A stretch of 64,000 nucleotides of DNA from Gigaspora rosea. Taxonomy: Eukaryota > Glomeromycota > Glomeromycetes > Diversisporales > Gigasporaceae. This document shows, piece after piece, positions 23,879 through 34,584 of the stretch. The stretch covers positions 95,163-159,162 of the forward strand of contig QKWP01000845.1 in NCBI GenBank assembly GCA_003550325.1, read 5' to 3'. Made by a program: the position numbers and the translations under genes. Position 1 is the stretch's first letter; each line of letters opens with the position of its first letter. The notes under the pieces are model-generated. The model saw only the letters and a program-made list of their open reading frames with translations, was not told the origin of the DNA and ran no database searches.

Positions 23879-24076
23879 ATGTATAACGGTAATCTGGCAT
23901 GCCGCGGATCAACACGTGTGCGTAGTCAAATTACCGTATTCTCCAATTTGCCCAATAAAGATGTTATCCGGAAATTTAGGATCATGATTCATAGGGTGTT
24001 ATCGGCCGAGTTTAATTTGAACAAACATATCAACATCGTAACTCATGAAAAAATGAGAGAAGAAATAATTTCATGA
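23879..24076 (+). CDS. Hypothetical ORF, 65 codons, possibly an exon
   Basis: The product from about residue 10 (STRVRSQITVFSNLPNKDV) to the end (THEKMREEIIS) is charged and looks protein-like, more so than most short ORFs here. 'tttaatttcag' just upstream of 23842 could be a splice acceptor. No domain recognised. It may be one exon of a broken gene. Confidence 0.25.
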   Translation: MYNGNLACRGSTRVRSQITVFSNLPNKDVIRKFRIMIHRVLSAEFNLNKHINIVTHEKMREEIIS

Positions 24077-25069
24077 TCATCGGGTATCCAGAATATGGAA
24101 AACAAATGTTAAAGTACAAAATTATTGATACGCACTGGTCAACAAATAAGGATTGAATGTATATTTAGATCATCTGGATCCAGGCACTACATTCGATAAA
24201 TTAAACAAAATTTGAAATTTAGTTTTTTAAAGGTTAATTCCTTTCTGTCATCAACTAATAATACATTAAAATTATGTAAACAATATTAGTAACGTTACAG
24301 AACAAAATGCCTTTTCAAGTGGTACGTGTTAGTCATTTCTGGCAATTTATTTGTTGATAGATGATATGCAAGAGTTTGCAACGTTAATATTTGCCATTCG
24401 ATAATTCAGCTGCATATATTACAAGATAGTTAAGTACTGTACATACTATAATTTATAACTTGTTTTATACATATCTAATTATATGACCTATTTAAGCGAT
24501 TGGATTATTCGAAAAAAAAATTCTGTATAACATAAAATTTGCACATAATTCAGATATTTGATTATATTTATATGAGCTACAACGTACGTCCTTTATTCCC
24601 TGGTACGATGGGAATAAAGAGTGGTAATAGTCAGGATCTATGCCAAATATATGCGTTGTTTCAATTAAAAAATAAAATTTTGATTGAAACATGTAAATCC
24701 TGTCATGTGGTCATAGTGAGACAATATGTTTTAAATTTTATTCATGAATATAGCATATCACAACGTGCGTTTAACGAATTTACTAATTTTGATTCCATTT
24801 ATAGAAATGTATAATAAAAATTGGGATAACCAATAATATCCTGGTACCTATGCGATTTTTTTAACCGACCGTCCAATATCTGACTTATTACCTACTAAGT
24901 ATTTTTAGGTATCAATTGATATTTTTACTAAAACTAGTTAAAATGAATTTTGAAATACAATATTTAATCTGTTAAAACTTTTATGAATAATTTCTTTATT
25001 CTACTTAGATGAAATATGTTTGGATAAAGTGCTAATCTAATAATAAAAGATCCTCATATTTACCTACTA
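24077..25069. other. Mostly unassigned sequence; weak ORF at 24539-24814
   Basis: A 91-codon plus-strand ORF (24539-24814) includes an internal NVRPLFPGTMGIKSG stretch that looks coding, but it overlaps a comparable minus-strand ORF and no family is recognised. The remainder is AT-rich. Confidence 0.25.
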
Positions 25070-25200
25070 TATAGGGTGTGCGCGTTATTTTGAGACGCTT
25101 CGGGCGTTATTTTAAAACCATATATGCTATTATTAGTGAATTTGATTCTCTAAAATAATGCCCCAGCGTGGTATTTCGCGACCATACGGCAAATATTAAA
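25070..25200. mobile_element. Decayed MITE, family B
   Basis: Carries 'gggtgtgcgcgttattttg' on the left and inverted-like 'aaaataatgccccagcgtgg' on the right, resembling the ends of the element at 40157-40411. Confidence 0.4.
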
Positions 25201-25690
25201 AACGCTTGAATAATTATTTATGTGACAAGTCAGTCATTTAAATTAAATACTGCCTGATAATTATTTTAACGTTCTAATTATAATTTAGTTTATGCTTTGA
25301 TTATCATGGAATATTGGTCTAAAAAAACAAACAGAAAATGGCAACCGTATGACTGACAAAGTATAGGCTATAGGTGAGATATCAGAGTTCTATATCTGAA
25401 ACATTATATCCTATACAATCTAGTAAAAAAAAAAAAAAAAAAAAAAGCGAAGAAAAACACCGTAATTTTCACTGAATTGAGTTATCGATTTATAGAATCA
25501 ATTCTAAGGATGGATTATTTAGATATTTTTTTTTGATTTAGACTTCATATACTTTAAATATTTTACGATTTGCAAAAAGGTGATTTCAATGTCATGTAGA
25601 TCAGGGGAAGTCAGAGTCACAAGGTGGTAAGTCAATAGACTTTCACGTGATTGTATGACCTGATTTGCTCAAATGACTAATGATGACCGG
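25201..25690. other. Left flank of the LTR element
   Basis: No gene. A poly-A run lies at about 25424-25446. Bases 25611-25690 recur exactly at 28677-28756 in front of the second LTR. 'caaatgactaatgatgacc' near the end resembles the subterminal words of hAT element 2. Confidence 0.6.
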
Positions 25691-26119
25691 TGTTACAATC
25701 GAATTTTTCATTTGTTTCCCTTTCCTTATTTAGTATCGTATTATATTTCTATTTTATCATTTTTATGTATTTCTTATTTGGGTTGGGACGATCATGGCAT
25801 ATGCGAGGGATTGAGACCCCAAGCGAGGGATTGAAACCCCAAGCGAGGGATTGAGACCCCAAGCGAGGGATTAAACCCCCAATCGAGGGATTAAAGCTCC
25901 ATATGAATTAAATGTATATAAAGGTTTATTTCTGCTTAGGAGTGATAGACAAGTAGTTAACGATAGTAGATAGTATTTAGTTTCTTATGATGACCCGATG
26001 TATTGATTTATATTAATAAAGATAAACCTTATAATCCGTAATTATGTGTGTTACTATTTGTTCACGATCGAAGCTAAATTGGTGCAATACCCTATCAAGC
26101 TCTCCCATTGATCGTAACA
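25691..26119 (+). repeat. LTR 1 (5' LTR)
   Basis: 429 bp starting TGTTACAATCG and ending CGATCGTAACA, so TG...CA with the inverted tips TGTTAC/GTAACA. It contains five tandem 20-bp units ('gcgagggattgagaccccaa') at 25803-25902, a TATATAAA promoter motif at 25915-25922 and AATAAA at 26015-26020. These fit a U3-R-U5 layout. Left flank ends CCGG. Confidence 0.9.
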
Positions 26120-26121
26120 TT

Positions 26122-26139
26122 TGGTGCCGATTGTGTGGA
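26122..26139 (+). promoter_or_regulatory. Primer-binding site
   Basis: 'tggtgccgattgtgtgg' begins two bases after the 5' LTR. It starts with TGG, the complement of a tRNA 3' CCA end, and is where a minus-strand primer site is expected in Ty3-type elements. The tRNA was not identified. Confidence 0.7.
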
Positions 26140-26220
26140 ATTGAACGGTATACCCGAAAATTTAAAGAAAACCATTTGTCAAATTAAGGACAAACCTTAA
26201 ACCTAATCTCAATTAAAATT

Positions 26221-28182
26221 ATGGAATGCTATTTGAATATCGGTAATGACAATCGAGATAATAGTCGGGAATGTCAAGAAAGTTTCCAACCGAAAACTCA
26301 ACAATTGCTACAATTAATGGCCGGCGTTCTACATCAAGTGTTTAAAAATAATCAAACACAAGAATTAAACTTTGTGAACATACCTACATTTTCTGGAGGA
26401 AATCAAGATCCGATAGAGTGGATTGAAACTGTGGGTCATGCTTTTGAAGCCAATAATATCCAGGGACATCGTCGAGTATCTGTCATTGGTGCCTATCTAA
26501 CGGGAACAGCAGCCATGTGGTGGGATACCAAGAAAAATGCCAGACCTTATATCGATAAATGGGAAGATGATAGTAGCCCCGATACAAGTTTTGTCCATCA
26601 ATTTCGTCAAAATTTTTGCACCCCTATCTTAATATCCCAGTGGAATATAGAGTTACTAACCCGGCGACAACAGTTTGGAGAAACTGTGAAACAATATGCA
26701 ATAGATATGTGGATGATGTTTCGACGTCTAAGTAGTATAGGAAGCCAGTATTCTGAGGTTATGAAGGTTCAAATGTTCATACAAGGCCTCCACCCAGACC
26801 TGTCCTTAATCATTACACTATTTATGCCCAACACATTACAAGAAGCTGTAGAGAGGGCCAAAGCATGTGAAATAATGCTTGCACGTAGTCTAACTGTGTG
26901 CAACCCGGCCACGATGTTTAATATGATAACGAACACAGAGGTTGCCCCTCTGCACTTGTCCCAAGTAGTGCCTTTTCCGACACCACAAGTAAAAACCCTG
27001 GTGCCCCCAATAACAAAGAACCCTGTAGAACAAGTAGTTTCTTTGTTACAAGAGGTTGTCTCCGCCGTAAATGATAATAAAACCAATAGCTACCCTTGCC
27101 CTCCTATTCCGAATGAAAACAGTTACGAAGATATAACTAGACTTACTACTCAAAGTAAAACGAGTAGTCAGGTAATCAAGAATGCGCATAAGAAGGATAT
27201 GCCTAATAGTCGCGAAGTAACGGACGACCCAGAGGATCCATTAAGGGATGTCCAGAACTTATTCGACGTTGAACGTGGCTGTGAAAATAGAATCGAAATT
27301 AGAGAAGAAGAATGTAAAACGGCAGATAATAATGACACAACGGTACCTACGTTCTCCGGAGTTTTCCATTGCTATCAAAACGAGGTTGGTGTTGAGGTTG
27401 AAAAGGAGGTTGAAAAGAATGAACCAAAGGCATCCGTCGACTATCAAAAATCCGAAAGGATTAGTCATGGTGATAAAGCATTTGACCTAGGCTATGATTA
27501 TCGAAATGGAATAAAAATTAAAAAGAGTGAATGCAAAATACTCATTAAATATCAAAAGCTTACGGATAAAAATCGTATTGGTTGGATCGAAAAGGAAGTT
27601 GAGCCAAGAGTGGTGGAAGAACGACGTGATGATAATGGAAACGATGAAGTGGTATTTGATCGAGGAAAAGCGGATAAGTCATGTGACAAAAAAATCGAAA
27701 ATCATGCATTCACTAACGATCTAAAATCAACAAAAGTGGGCCATACCTTAGGAATAAATAATTTTGGTAATTGCTACCAAAACGGAATTGGAATTGAAAA
27801 GCATAAACCTAAGGCATTCGATAATTATCAAAAGCCTGTAGGTACGACTCATATTGGTGCAATGTGGGATCTCGAACGTTGTTACCAAGAAGACATAGAC
27901 GTAATTAAGGATATAAGTAAAGTAATAACTTACCAACTAGATATAGACCGAATTAACGAAATTAATAAACATGGGCATAGTTATGAGGATGAAATAAAAG
28001 CCAGAAAGAATAAACCCGAAGCCCATATGAGTTACCAAAAATTCCGCTTGTACAATACCACGAAAAAGATGACAATATCCAAAGTTACAACGAAAGCAAA
28101 TCGTTTGGAATCGAAGTTAAAGATGGAGAACCAACCAGAGGTTGCGAAGCTCTTGAAGCTGCATTCATGGCGTGGAAGATGA
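26221..28182 (+). CDS. Retrotransposon Gag with C-terminal Sel1-like repeats
   Basis: 653 codons. Residues about 55-225 look like a retrotransposon Gag domain: FSGGNQDPIEWI near 57, then AYLTGTAAMWWD, FRQNFCTP, FGETVKQYAIDM and FIQGLHPDLS. Gag forms the intracellular particle that packages element RNA. There is no CCHC zinc knuckle. From about 345 onward the protein carries Sel1-like units of the form 'GxCYxNGIGxEKxxxKAxxxYQK': near 346 (DVERGCENRIEI), 384 (CYQNEVGVE), 418 (LGYDYRNGIKIKKSE), 516 (GNCYQNGIGIEKHKPKAF), 550 (ERCYQEDIDV) and 587 (HGHSYEDEIKARKNKPEA). Sel1 repeats are helical protein-binding repeats; one unit here is near consensus. No protease, reverse transcriptase or integrase follows. 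The frame is probably lost near 28042 (an A5 run), and coding-like sequence continues in another frame. The start is the first ATG after the primer site. Confidence 0.85.
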   Translation: MECYLNIGNDNRDNSRECQESFQPKTQQLLQLMAGVLHQVFKNNQTQELNFVNIPTFSGGNQDPIEWIETVGHAFEANNIQGHRRVSVIGAYLTGTAAMWWDTKKNARPYIDKWEDDSSPDTSFVHQFRQNFCTPILISQWNIELLTRRQQFGETVKQYAIDMWMMFRRLSSIGSQYSEVMKVQMFIQGLHPDLSLIITLFMPNTLQEAVERAKACEIMLARSLTVCNPATMFNMITNTEVAPLHLSQVVPFPTPQVKTLVPPITKNPVEQVVSLLQEVVSAVNDNKTNSYPCPPIPNENSYEDITRLTTQSKTSSQVIKNAHKKDMPNSREVTDDPEDPLRDVQNLFDVERGCENRIEIREEECKTADNNDTTVPTFSGVFHCYQNEVGVEVEKEVEKNEPKASVDYQKSERISHGDKAFDLGYDYRNGIKIKKSECKILIKYQKLTDKNRIGWIEKEVEPRVVEERRDDNGNDEVVFDRGKADKSCDKKIENHAFTNDLKSTKVGHTLGINNFGNCYQNGIGIEKHKPKAFDNYQKPVGTTHIGAMWDLERCYQEDIDVIKDISKVITYQLDIDRINEINKHGHSYEDEIKARKNKPEAHMSYQKFRLYNTTKKMTISKVTTKANRLESKLKMENQPEVAKLLKLHSWRGR

Positions 28183-28606
28183 GAATCGAAACTTTTAAAG
28201 CCCAGGTGAAAGTTAATAAAGATAAAGAGGTGGATTTAAAAGATAAAGAGGTGGATTTAAAGGATCTTGACGAAGCATGTAAAACCTGGATATCAAAGGT
28301 TAATAATATTCAAAGTATTACGCTAATAGTAGAACGAAAAGAACATAAAGATGTGAAACTGTTGCATTATAGGACAAACAAAATTTACAGCAAGACGTAG
28401 AATCCAAGTTAAATTATAAAGAAATTCAAAAGCTTATAATAGTAGAAAAGCATAAGAGATCCCGGGTGGAGAAGTGGATTAGATGTAAAGCTGTAAAACC
28501 AGTCGAAAGTGGAAAACCGCTAATGATGATGATCTTAATCGAAAGACTATTTATCCATAACAACCTGGGTGATCGCGGAAAATGGTTAAACATAAACATA
28601 ATAACA
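28043..28606 (+). pseudogene. Out-of-frame continuation of the Gag reading frame
   Basis: From the A-run at about 28040 the -1 frame reads more naturally than the annotated end of Gag: VKDGEPTRGCEALEAAF, then KVNKDKEVDLKDKEVDLKDL, stopping at 28398-28400. Around 28375-28385 another shift leads to a further open stretch (LQQDVESKLNYKEIQKL) that ends near 28606. This fits one longer lysine/glutamate-rich tail broken by two indels. One base in the A5 homopolymer would explain the first shift. Confidence 0.6.
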
Positions 28607-28627
28607 TAAGAATATTATGCAATCGTA

Positions 28628-28630
28628 GGA

Positions 28631-28675
<45 letters not shown>

Positions 28676-28676
28676 N
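28628..28676. other. Poly-A run ending in N (assembly junction)
   Basis: About 45 A's are followed by one undetermined base at 28676. The sequence after it restarts with a copy of the host flank of LTR 1, so this is probably a contig join rather than genuine contiguous DNA. Confidence 0.8.
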
Positions 28677-28756
28677 TCAGAGTCACAAGGTGGTAAGTCA
28701 ATAGACTTTCACGTGATTGTATGACCTGATTTGCTCAAATGACTAATGATGACCGG
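28677..28756. repeat. Second copy of the LTR 1 host flank
   Basis: Identical over 80 bases to 25611-25690. A genuine 3' LTR would be preceded by element sequence and a polypurine tract, not by the host sequence found in front of the 5' LTR. Confidence 0.9.
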
Positions 28757-29215
28757 TGTTACAATCGAATTTTTCATTTGTTTCCCTTTCCTTATTTAGT
28801 ATCGTATTATATTTCTATTTTATCATTTTTATGTATTTCTTATTTGGGTTGGGACGATCATGGCATATGCGAGGGATTGAGACCCCAAGCGAGGGATTGA
28901 AACCCCAAGCGAGGGATTGAGACCCCAAGCGAGGGATTAAACCCCCAATCGAGGGATTAAAGCCCCATATGAATTAAATGTATATAAAGGTTTATTTCTG
29001 CTTAGGAGTGATAGACAAGTAGTTAATGATAGTAGATAGTATTTAGTTTCTTATGATGACCGATGTATTGATTTATATTAATAAAGATAAACCTTATAAT
29101 CCGTAATTATGTGTGTTAGTTTCTTGTTTTAAACATTTGACCTTGATCACTATTTGTTCACGATCGAAGCTAAATTGGTGCAATACCCTATCAAGCTCTC
29201 CCATTGATCGTAACA
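28757..29215 (+). repeat. LTR 2
   Basis: 459 bp with the same tips, five 20-bp units (28869-28968), TATA motif and AATAAA as LTR 1. It differs by a few substitutions and a 32-bp insertion after 'attatgtgtgtta'. It is flanked by CCGG on both sides, so it behaves like a complete solo LTR with its own target site. Confidence 0.9.
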
Positions 29216-30680
29216 CCGGTCATTATACGGTTATAGACGTTTGTGACCGGCTATAGCCGTAGCCGATTCGATTCAGATTTAAATACAGAACGACACGGAT
29301 CAGTCCGATAAACAGAAGGTCCCGTAAAGACTATACGTTGTTACCCTTGCATACCCATGCAGTACCCATGCCGTATGCAATATCACGGGACTGCTGCGCT
29401 AGATGTATAAGATGTACTGGATGTGCCACATGTCCGCATGTGCCTCATGTGACAGAAGTGTCACATGTGCCGGATGTGGCACATGTTGTAGTTAAAGCAT
29501 AAGTGGTAGAAGTAGCATAGGTGATAGATCGAACACTTAAGACACAAAGGCTACATGTGTTTATTAGTAGATAATTTCTTATATATATTGGCGATATTCG
29601 CTCCACTTTGTAGGCATGTTTTGCCATGATATCTCATTAGTATAAATAAAGAACACTACGAATCGATTCTATAAACCATATCACACTCTTTCGAATTGCC
29701 AAATCACTATAAACATAAACCCTCTCGCTTGTTTAAATACTAACAACTACGATAAACCACTGTACAGTTCATGTCTCTGTGCTCACGTGACCCAGGTCGA
29801 TAGTTGCTCCGTTAGCCTCGATTTCTGAGAGGTATTCGAAGGTTAACAACGTGATCATCATGAGTTGTAGCAACCCGGGTGGGTCAATCCGACGGGCAAC
29901 CCGCGGTTGACCCGTCGGATTCGAGGTAGCAGGATGAGCTTAATTCTGATTCGTTAATCACAAATGTATCGTCATATATACCCCACATATATCATCCGAC
30001 TTTAAATGAGTTAAAATGAATTGTCAAACAAAAATATTTGAAACCTTTACTTTATACAGTAAAAATAATCCGGAGACAGACAGATAATCCAGATTCGAAA
30101 AAAAAATTAAAAAATTTTTGTTCCATGTTATGCAAACCTAAAAATTACCTCCTCCCTTATATGTGAACATGAGCTTATTAATTCACAAAAAATTATAAAA
30201 ATTATGCAATAACTTTGGCTTAATATAATATGGTGTTTTTTTTATTGAATATAGATTATTCTATAAATTATTTGCCAGCTTGATTGTTTTAATAAATGGT
30301 CACGTTACTTAATAGGTAAAAAAGTCAGGTCACGTTACTCGATAGGTAAAATTGGTGGGTCACATGACTTCTGCAGACAGATCTAACCTCGATCTAATCA
30401 ACGCCAGAAGTACATCTACCCTTTCACCAATTAATATATTGATTTATTGATTCTTTTGCATTTTGCACATTAGTATTGTTACCCCATACATATATTTACT
30501 CCGTTTCGTCGTGTGCATATTTTCGTTGCCCCATACCCATACTTACTCCGTACTCCATTTCGTCATGTGCATATCATCATGATGCATTAGTCGGCATGCA
30601 TACGGTCATCACATTAAGCATCAACCATTATGCATGTCATCATTATGCATGTCATTGTTATGCATGTCATAGTTATACAT
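29216..30680. other. Intergenic sequence with several short repeat patches
   Basis: No convincing gene. 29410-29490 repeats 'gatgtgccacatgt'-like words. 29876-29925 is GC-rich and palindromic ('acccgggtgggtcaatcc', 'ttgacccgtcggat'), like the subterminal part of hAT element 1. 30300-30365 has a tandem 'ggtcacgttact..ataggtaaaa'. 30590-30660 repeats 'ttatgcatgtcat'. 'ccccatac..acttactccgt' occurs twice near 30482 and 30529. Confidence 0.45.
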
Positions 30681-31310
30681 CACTATAAGAAAAAGTGGTA
30701 CAGGTGGTAGTACAGTTTGGTGTTGGGAATGCTCGAATGGCATTATGGAATGGCACAGAAATTGCAGCAAAGGGTGGCACGTAATATCATGTCAAATGAA
30801 ATGGTACGTTCAGATAACACGTATGTGTACATTACACACGTATTGGATTGTAATACATGTTGGCTTGTTTCGTGGAGAGCAAAAGATCAGTAAAGGATTT
30901 TTTTAAAAAACAGAGCGATATTTCATGATTTCACTAATGAAGATTCTCTGTGTGTCTTAACAAAAAAAATTCATTTTAAAATTTTGCTTCATATGCAATT
31001 AGCTTGTTCAGCTTATGTTGATTACTTATGTAGATTTATGTTTTAATAGTTAATCCACATTGTTATCGCGGTGGCACGTGAATCTACATTCATTACCCAT
31101 GCCAAATCCCGTGCTGTTTTGACTAGTAAACTGCAGCAAAACCTGTGTCATTTACAGTCCAATTGGCATGGGCAAACGGTCCCTCACAGTCCACCAAATC
31201 TGAACCAACACGGGACATACCCGTACAAATCCGGATCTTGACCTGTGCCAAAATGACCCATGCCTATCCGATTCCATCTCGTGCCTATATGGTACATTTT
31301 TCTTATATGG
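30681..31310. mobile_element. CACTA-type non-autonomous element, copy 2 (630 bp)
   Basis: The left end 'cactataagaaaaagtgg' is close to the classic CACTA terminus; the inverted right end is 'tttttcttatatgg'. The 3-bp duplication CAT is at 30678-30680 and 31311-31313. Subterminal words ('ggcacg', 'cccatgcc', 'gtacag') repeat in both orientations. No ORF. Related to 3246-4295. Confidence 0.75.
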
Positions 31311-31546
31311 CATATCATCATTATGTATAAGTTATGAATCTTGAGTTTTGTGATCGAAGCAAAAATCTAAAGATATGAATTAGTGATTAAAAAGATATAA
31401 AAATGGGACGAAAAAGAGCATTGTAAAACAGAATTCAGATCACAAAAAACTTATCTTATTAAAATCTATAAAAATTCTCTTAAAACACAATACACCTTTT
31501 TTATTATATAATCGAATATTTCAATTACAATAAATTAAAAAAATAA
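31311..31546. other. AT-rich spacer before the LINE
   Basis: No gene. Its last 15 bases (31532-31546) are the left target duplication of LINE 1. Confidence 0.6.
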
Positions 31547-31661
31547 GAACTCTTCCTGTAGATCCCTATTACCAAAACTAGAACAAAATAAAAAATTTTC
31601 CCGCGATAATATCTTGAAATTTTACTAAGTAACTTGATACCCGGCCCCTAAGTAAAGTTGT

Positions 31662-34584
31662 TTGGCACCCAAATATCGACCTAAAAAAGGTGCATTTTCT
31701 ACAAAAAGGTCTAAATTCACCCAAATAAAAGCGATTAACTCAAAAATAGACAACAAGTCAGTTTTTTCACCGTCCGGCAACAATGGTCCTAAGGACCATT
31801 CAATCTTAGATAACAAAAAACGTTTTGTCACCTCAGTTTTAAGTAAAAACACAAAAAACCCCAAACCAAAACATTCTTTTGCACCTAAACCCGCACCAGA
31901 AACTATGTCGTCAAGCAGCTCCTCCTCATTCATTAATTTCCTACCATTTTCCCGTAAACAAACTCAGCTGAAAGAAACACTCCCCAATGCAAGGCCCACT
32001 TTGCTAGAAACAGAACCAGCTAAAGAGTTCATAGAAATTACTATCAATGATTGGCACAAACTCGCATTTTCCATTCTCTTCTCTATTCCTTCACTACCAG
32101 AATACAAAGACAAATTCATCTTCTACACCAATATTACCAAACAAGGAAAGATCCCAAATTTGGTTAAATTTCCACCCATTGGCTATGCAAACAAGATAAC
32201 ACAGACCAATCAGTTCTATTCGACCTCATAGCACAAGGAGACGGTTCCGTCAACATTATTGCAAAATTACCCCAAACGTCCCAAAGCAGTAATCTTGCCA
32301 CACTATTACAACCATACGTAGATACTATAAAACCATACGCAAAAGCTAAATGCACCAATGACCTCCCAGCAATTCCATATAGTGCAACTATTGACCCAGA
32401 AACTGACAACGAATCAGTGGAAAGCTACAAAGAAAACAAGCAAATTCAACCAAAAGGTGTTACACCTAACAGCACAACCCTGCAAGCACCCCTTGCACAG
32501 ACACTGCTTTTTTCAAACTTTCTAGCCCTAGATGATACACAGCTACCACCAATTGCAACTACCAATCAAACCGGAGTACCACAACCAACAATACCCACTA
32601 AGCAAATTACTCTACCCATCATTTCCAGTAGTAGTACCACTGTCGCTCAGCCACATTCAGCCACTACGGCAAATACTAGCATAAAACGTTCATGTGTTGT
32701 ATCACCACAAACTGCTCTTCCTAACAAAGAATCTAAAACCGCACTCGAGAAGGCTCCTGGCAGCAGCAGACCACTCTATAGCCAGATTACTAAGATACAC
32801 CTGAACATACCACATACAGATATCATAGATCATATGGAATGGGCAACCACAGTACAGAGCAAACTTGAAACACCAGATGACACACCCTTCAATCCAGAAA
32901 CCTGGTCATTTGATACTATCGCAGAAGCATTAACAACACCAGAAGGAATCTACAAGTTCACTAAATACCAACTAACAACAAGCACCGTACAATCTAAACT
33001 CCCTGAGGCCATCTGCTTTAAATTCGTCCACCAGGACACAAGATTTTTCACCACTTTCACCAGGAACCAAAGAACCCAACCGGCACACCAGAAGGAGTAA
33101 ATAAGCTTATATAACGATGCCTTTGAGATATACAAAGAAGAAAATGGAGTTACATTTACCAACTGGGAAACACGCACCATCATTTACTCAATGCACAGAA
33201 AAATGCTAATCAGCCAATACCTCACTAGTACCAACTTTGCTAAACTTACTATAAAAGCTACCTACGAGCTAGTACGATATGCACGAGGCTTCTTGCAAAT
33301 CAAAAACAAAGATGCTAAAGATCCCAAAATGCTTAAAAAAGAAATTCAAAAAGCTATTGAAGAGAGATTACTCCCACTTTCCGAGTACCCAGATCAAATT
33401 ACCAAGGAAATAAAAGCAATCCTCCCCTTTGCACTCTCTATCAAATAGCGTTCGCATGCCAAAGGAGTGGTCAACGCCTTAAAGAAAATCTTCAAATTCA
33501 GCGAACTCCCTGAGGAATACTTTGTAAAACTTCCTCCTCTTCCTCCATACTACAAAGAGCTAACCTCTAGTCTGTGCCAGTACTTCCCGATCAAGCACAG
33601 GGCAGCCTTACCAACATACCTGAATACAAAAGAAAACTCACTGACTACTATAAAATAGATGACCAGATCCCTGATACTTACTTTGACTTGCCACCTAAAA
33701 GAAAGCCTCTCCCCTCCACCTACCAGGAACTCAACCCCAGAGTCAGAAGCTTCTTCCCATTTAACCCCGCTATCTTAGACGTCCCACTCGCAGAAGTGGT
33801 TGCTACACTCAGGGAATACTATACATTCAAGCTCTTGCCCAATGACTATTTCAGTACAAAGCTTCCACTCCCCTTTGATACAAACAAAATCAAAACAGTT
33901 ATCCAGTTTTCATTCCCAATCACTAGTGATCAGGAAGCAAGAAAATTCCTAAAACAAATAACACCCTATTATAAATTTAGGCACTCCTTGCATGAATATA
34001 TCATGCAGGCCAATCCTACTGATAAGCCCATGCTGCCCAAAATAGACCAAATTATGGAAGAATTCAATATTCCAAGTCTGATCGAAACACCAAAAGACTT
34101 AGTAGAAGCTGTTAAAGAACTACGAAAAACATTACTACTTTACTAAACTTTCAGAGGAGTGAATCCAAATCCCTACTAACCCCTCTGAGAAGCCACTAGC
34201 AAACTCACCCCACCCCAAACACCTACTTCAGCTTCCTGATAACTTACCCAATTTGCAAACTATGCACTTTGATCTAAATATTGAATTATCACTCCCAATC
34301 ACATCACAACAAAATATAGCCCCACTATGAAAACCCTTCAGTCGCACTTTAAGATTAACTCCATTCTGGACTTTTTACTAGACTTGCCCCTGTCTGCCCC
34401 TAAGTGGAGCAGATTCAAAACACACACACAAATCAGACCTGCCTCACCTAGTACCATACAGTCATTTGCAAGTATTTCACAGATATCGGAAGAACTCAAG
34501 GACCTAAACAATGACAACGACGACACAACTGAAAATCACACCTCCCGTCCATTGGAAAATACAACACCAATGGACACAAGCTAA
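31662..34584 (+). pseudogene. LINE 1 ORF1 (Gag-like / RNA-binding protein), frameshifted
   Basis: Starts MAPKYRPKKGAFSTKRS, a basic N-terminus suited to nucleic-acid binding, then a serine run and a Pro/Thr-rich linker (about 32417-32760). The frame changes near 32190 and 33100 and again around 33450-33650 and 34145-34325. The C-terminal third (about 33460-34140) holds about four repeats of a motif like 'YYKF..LPxxYFxxLPPLP', such as FKFSELPEEYF, YKIDDQIPDTYF, YTFKLLPNDYF and YKFRHSLHEYI. I do not recognise these repeats. ORF1 of LINEs usually coats the RNA. The last part (MKTLQSHFKINS..) overlaps the start of ORF2. Confidence 0.7.

Noticed and set aside
25803..25902. Regular 20-bp repeats that could suggest a CRISPR-like array
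   Set aside because: Units are directly adjacent with no spacers, and they lie in both LTRs upstream of the TATA motif.
26769..27086. 105-codon ORF antisense to Gag
   Set aside because: It is a shadow of the real Gag frame on the other strand.
28036..28046. Programmed -1 frameshift site in Gag
   Set aside because: The run is 'ccaaaaattcc'; it does not form an X XXY YYZ slippery heptamer in the Gag frame, and what follows is not protease or pol. A simple indel is more likely.
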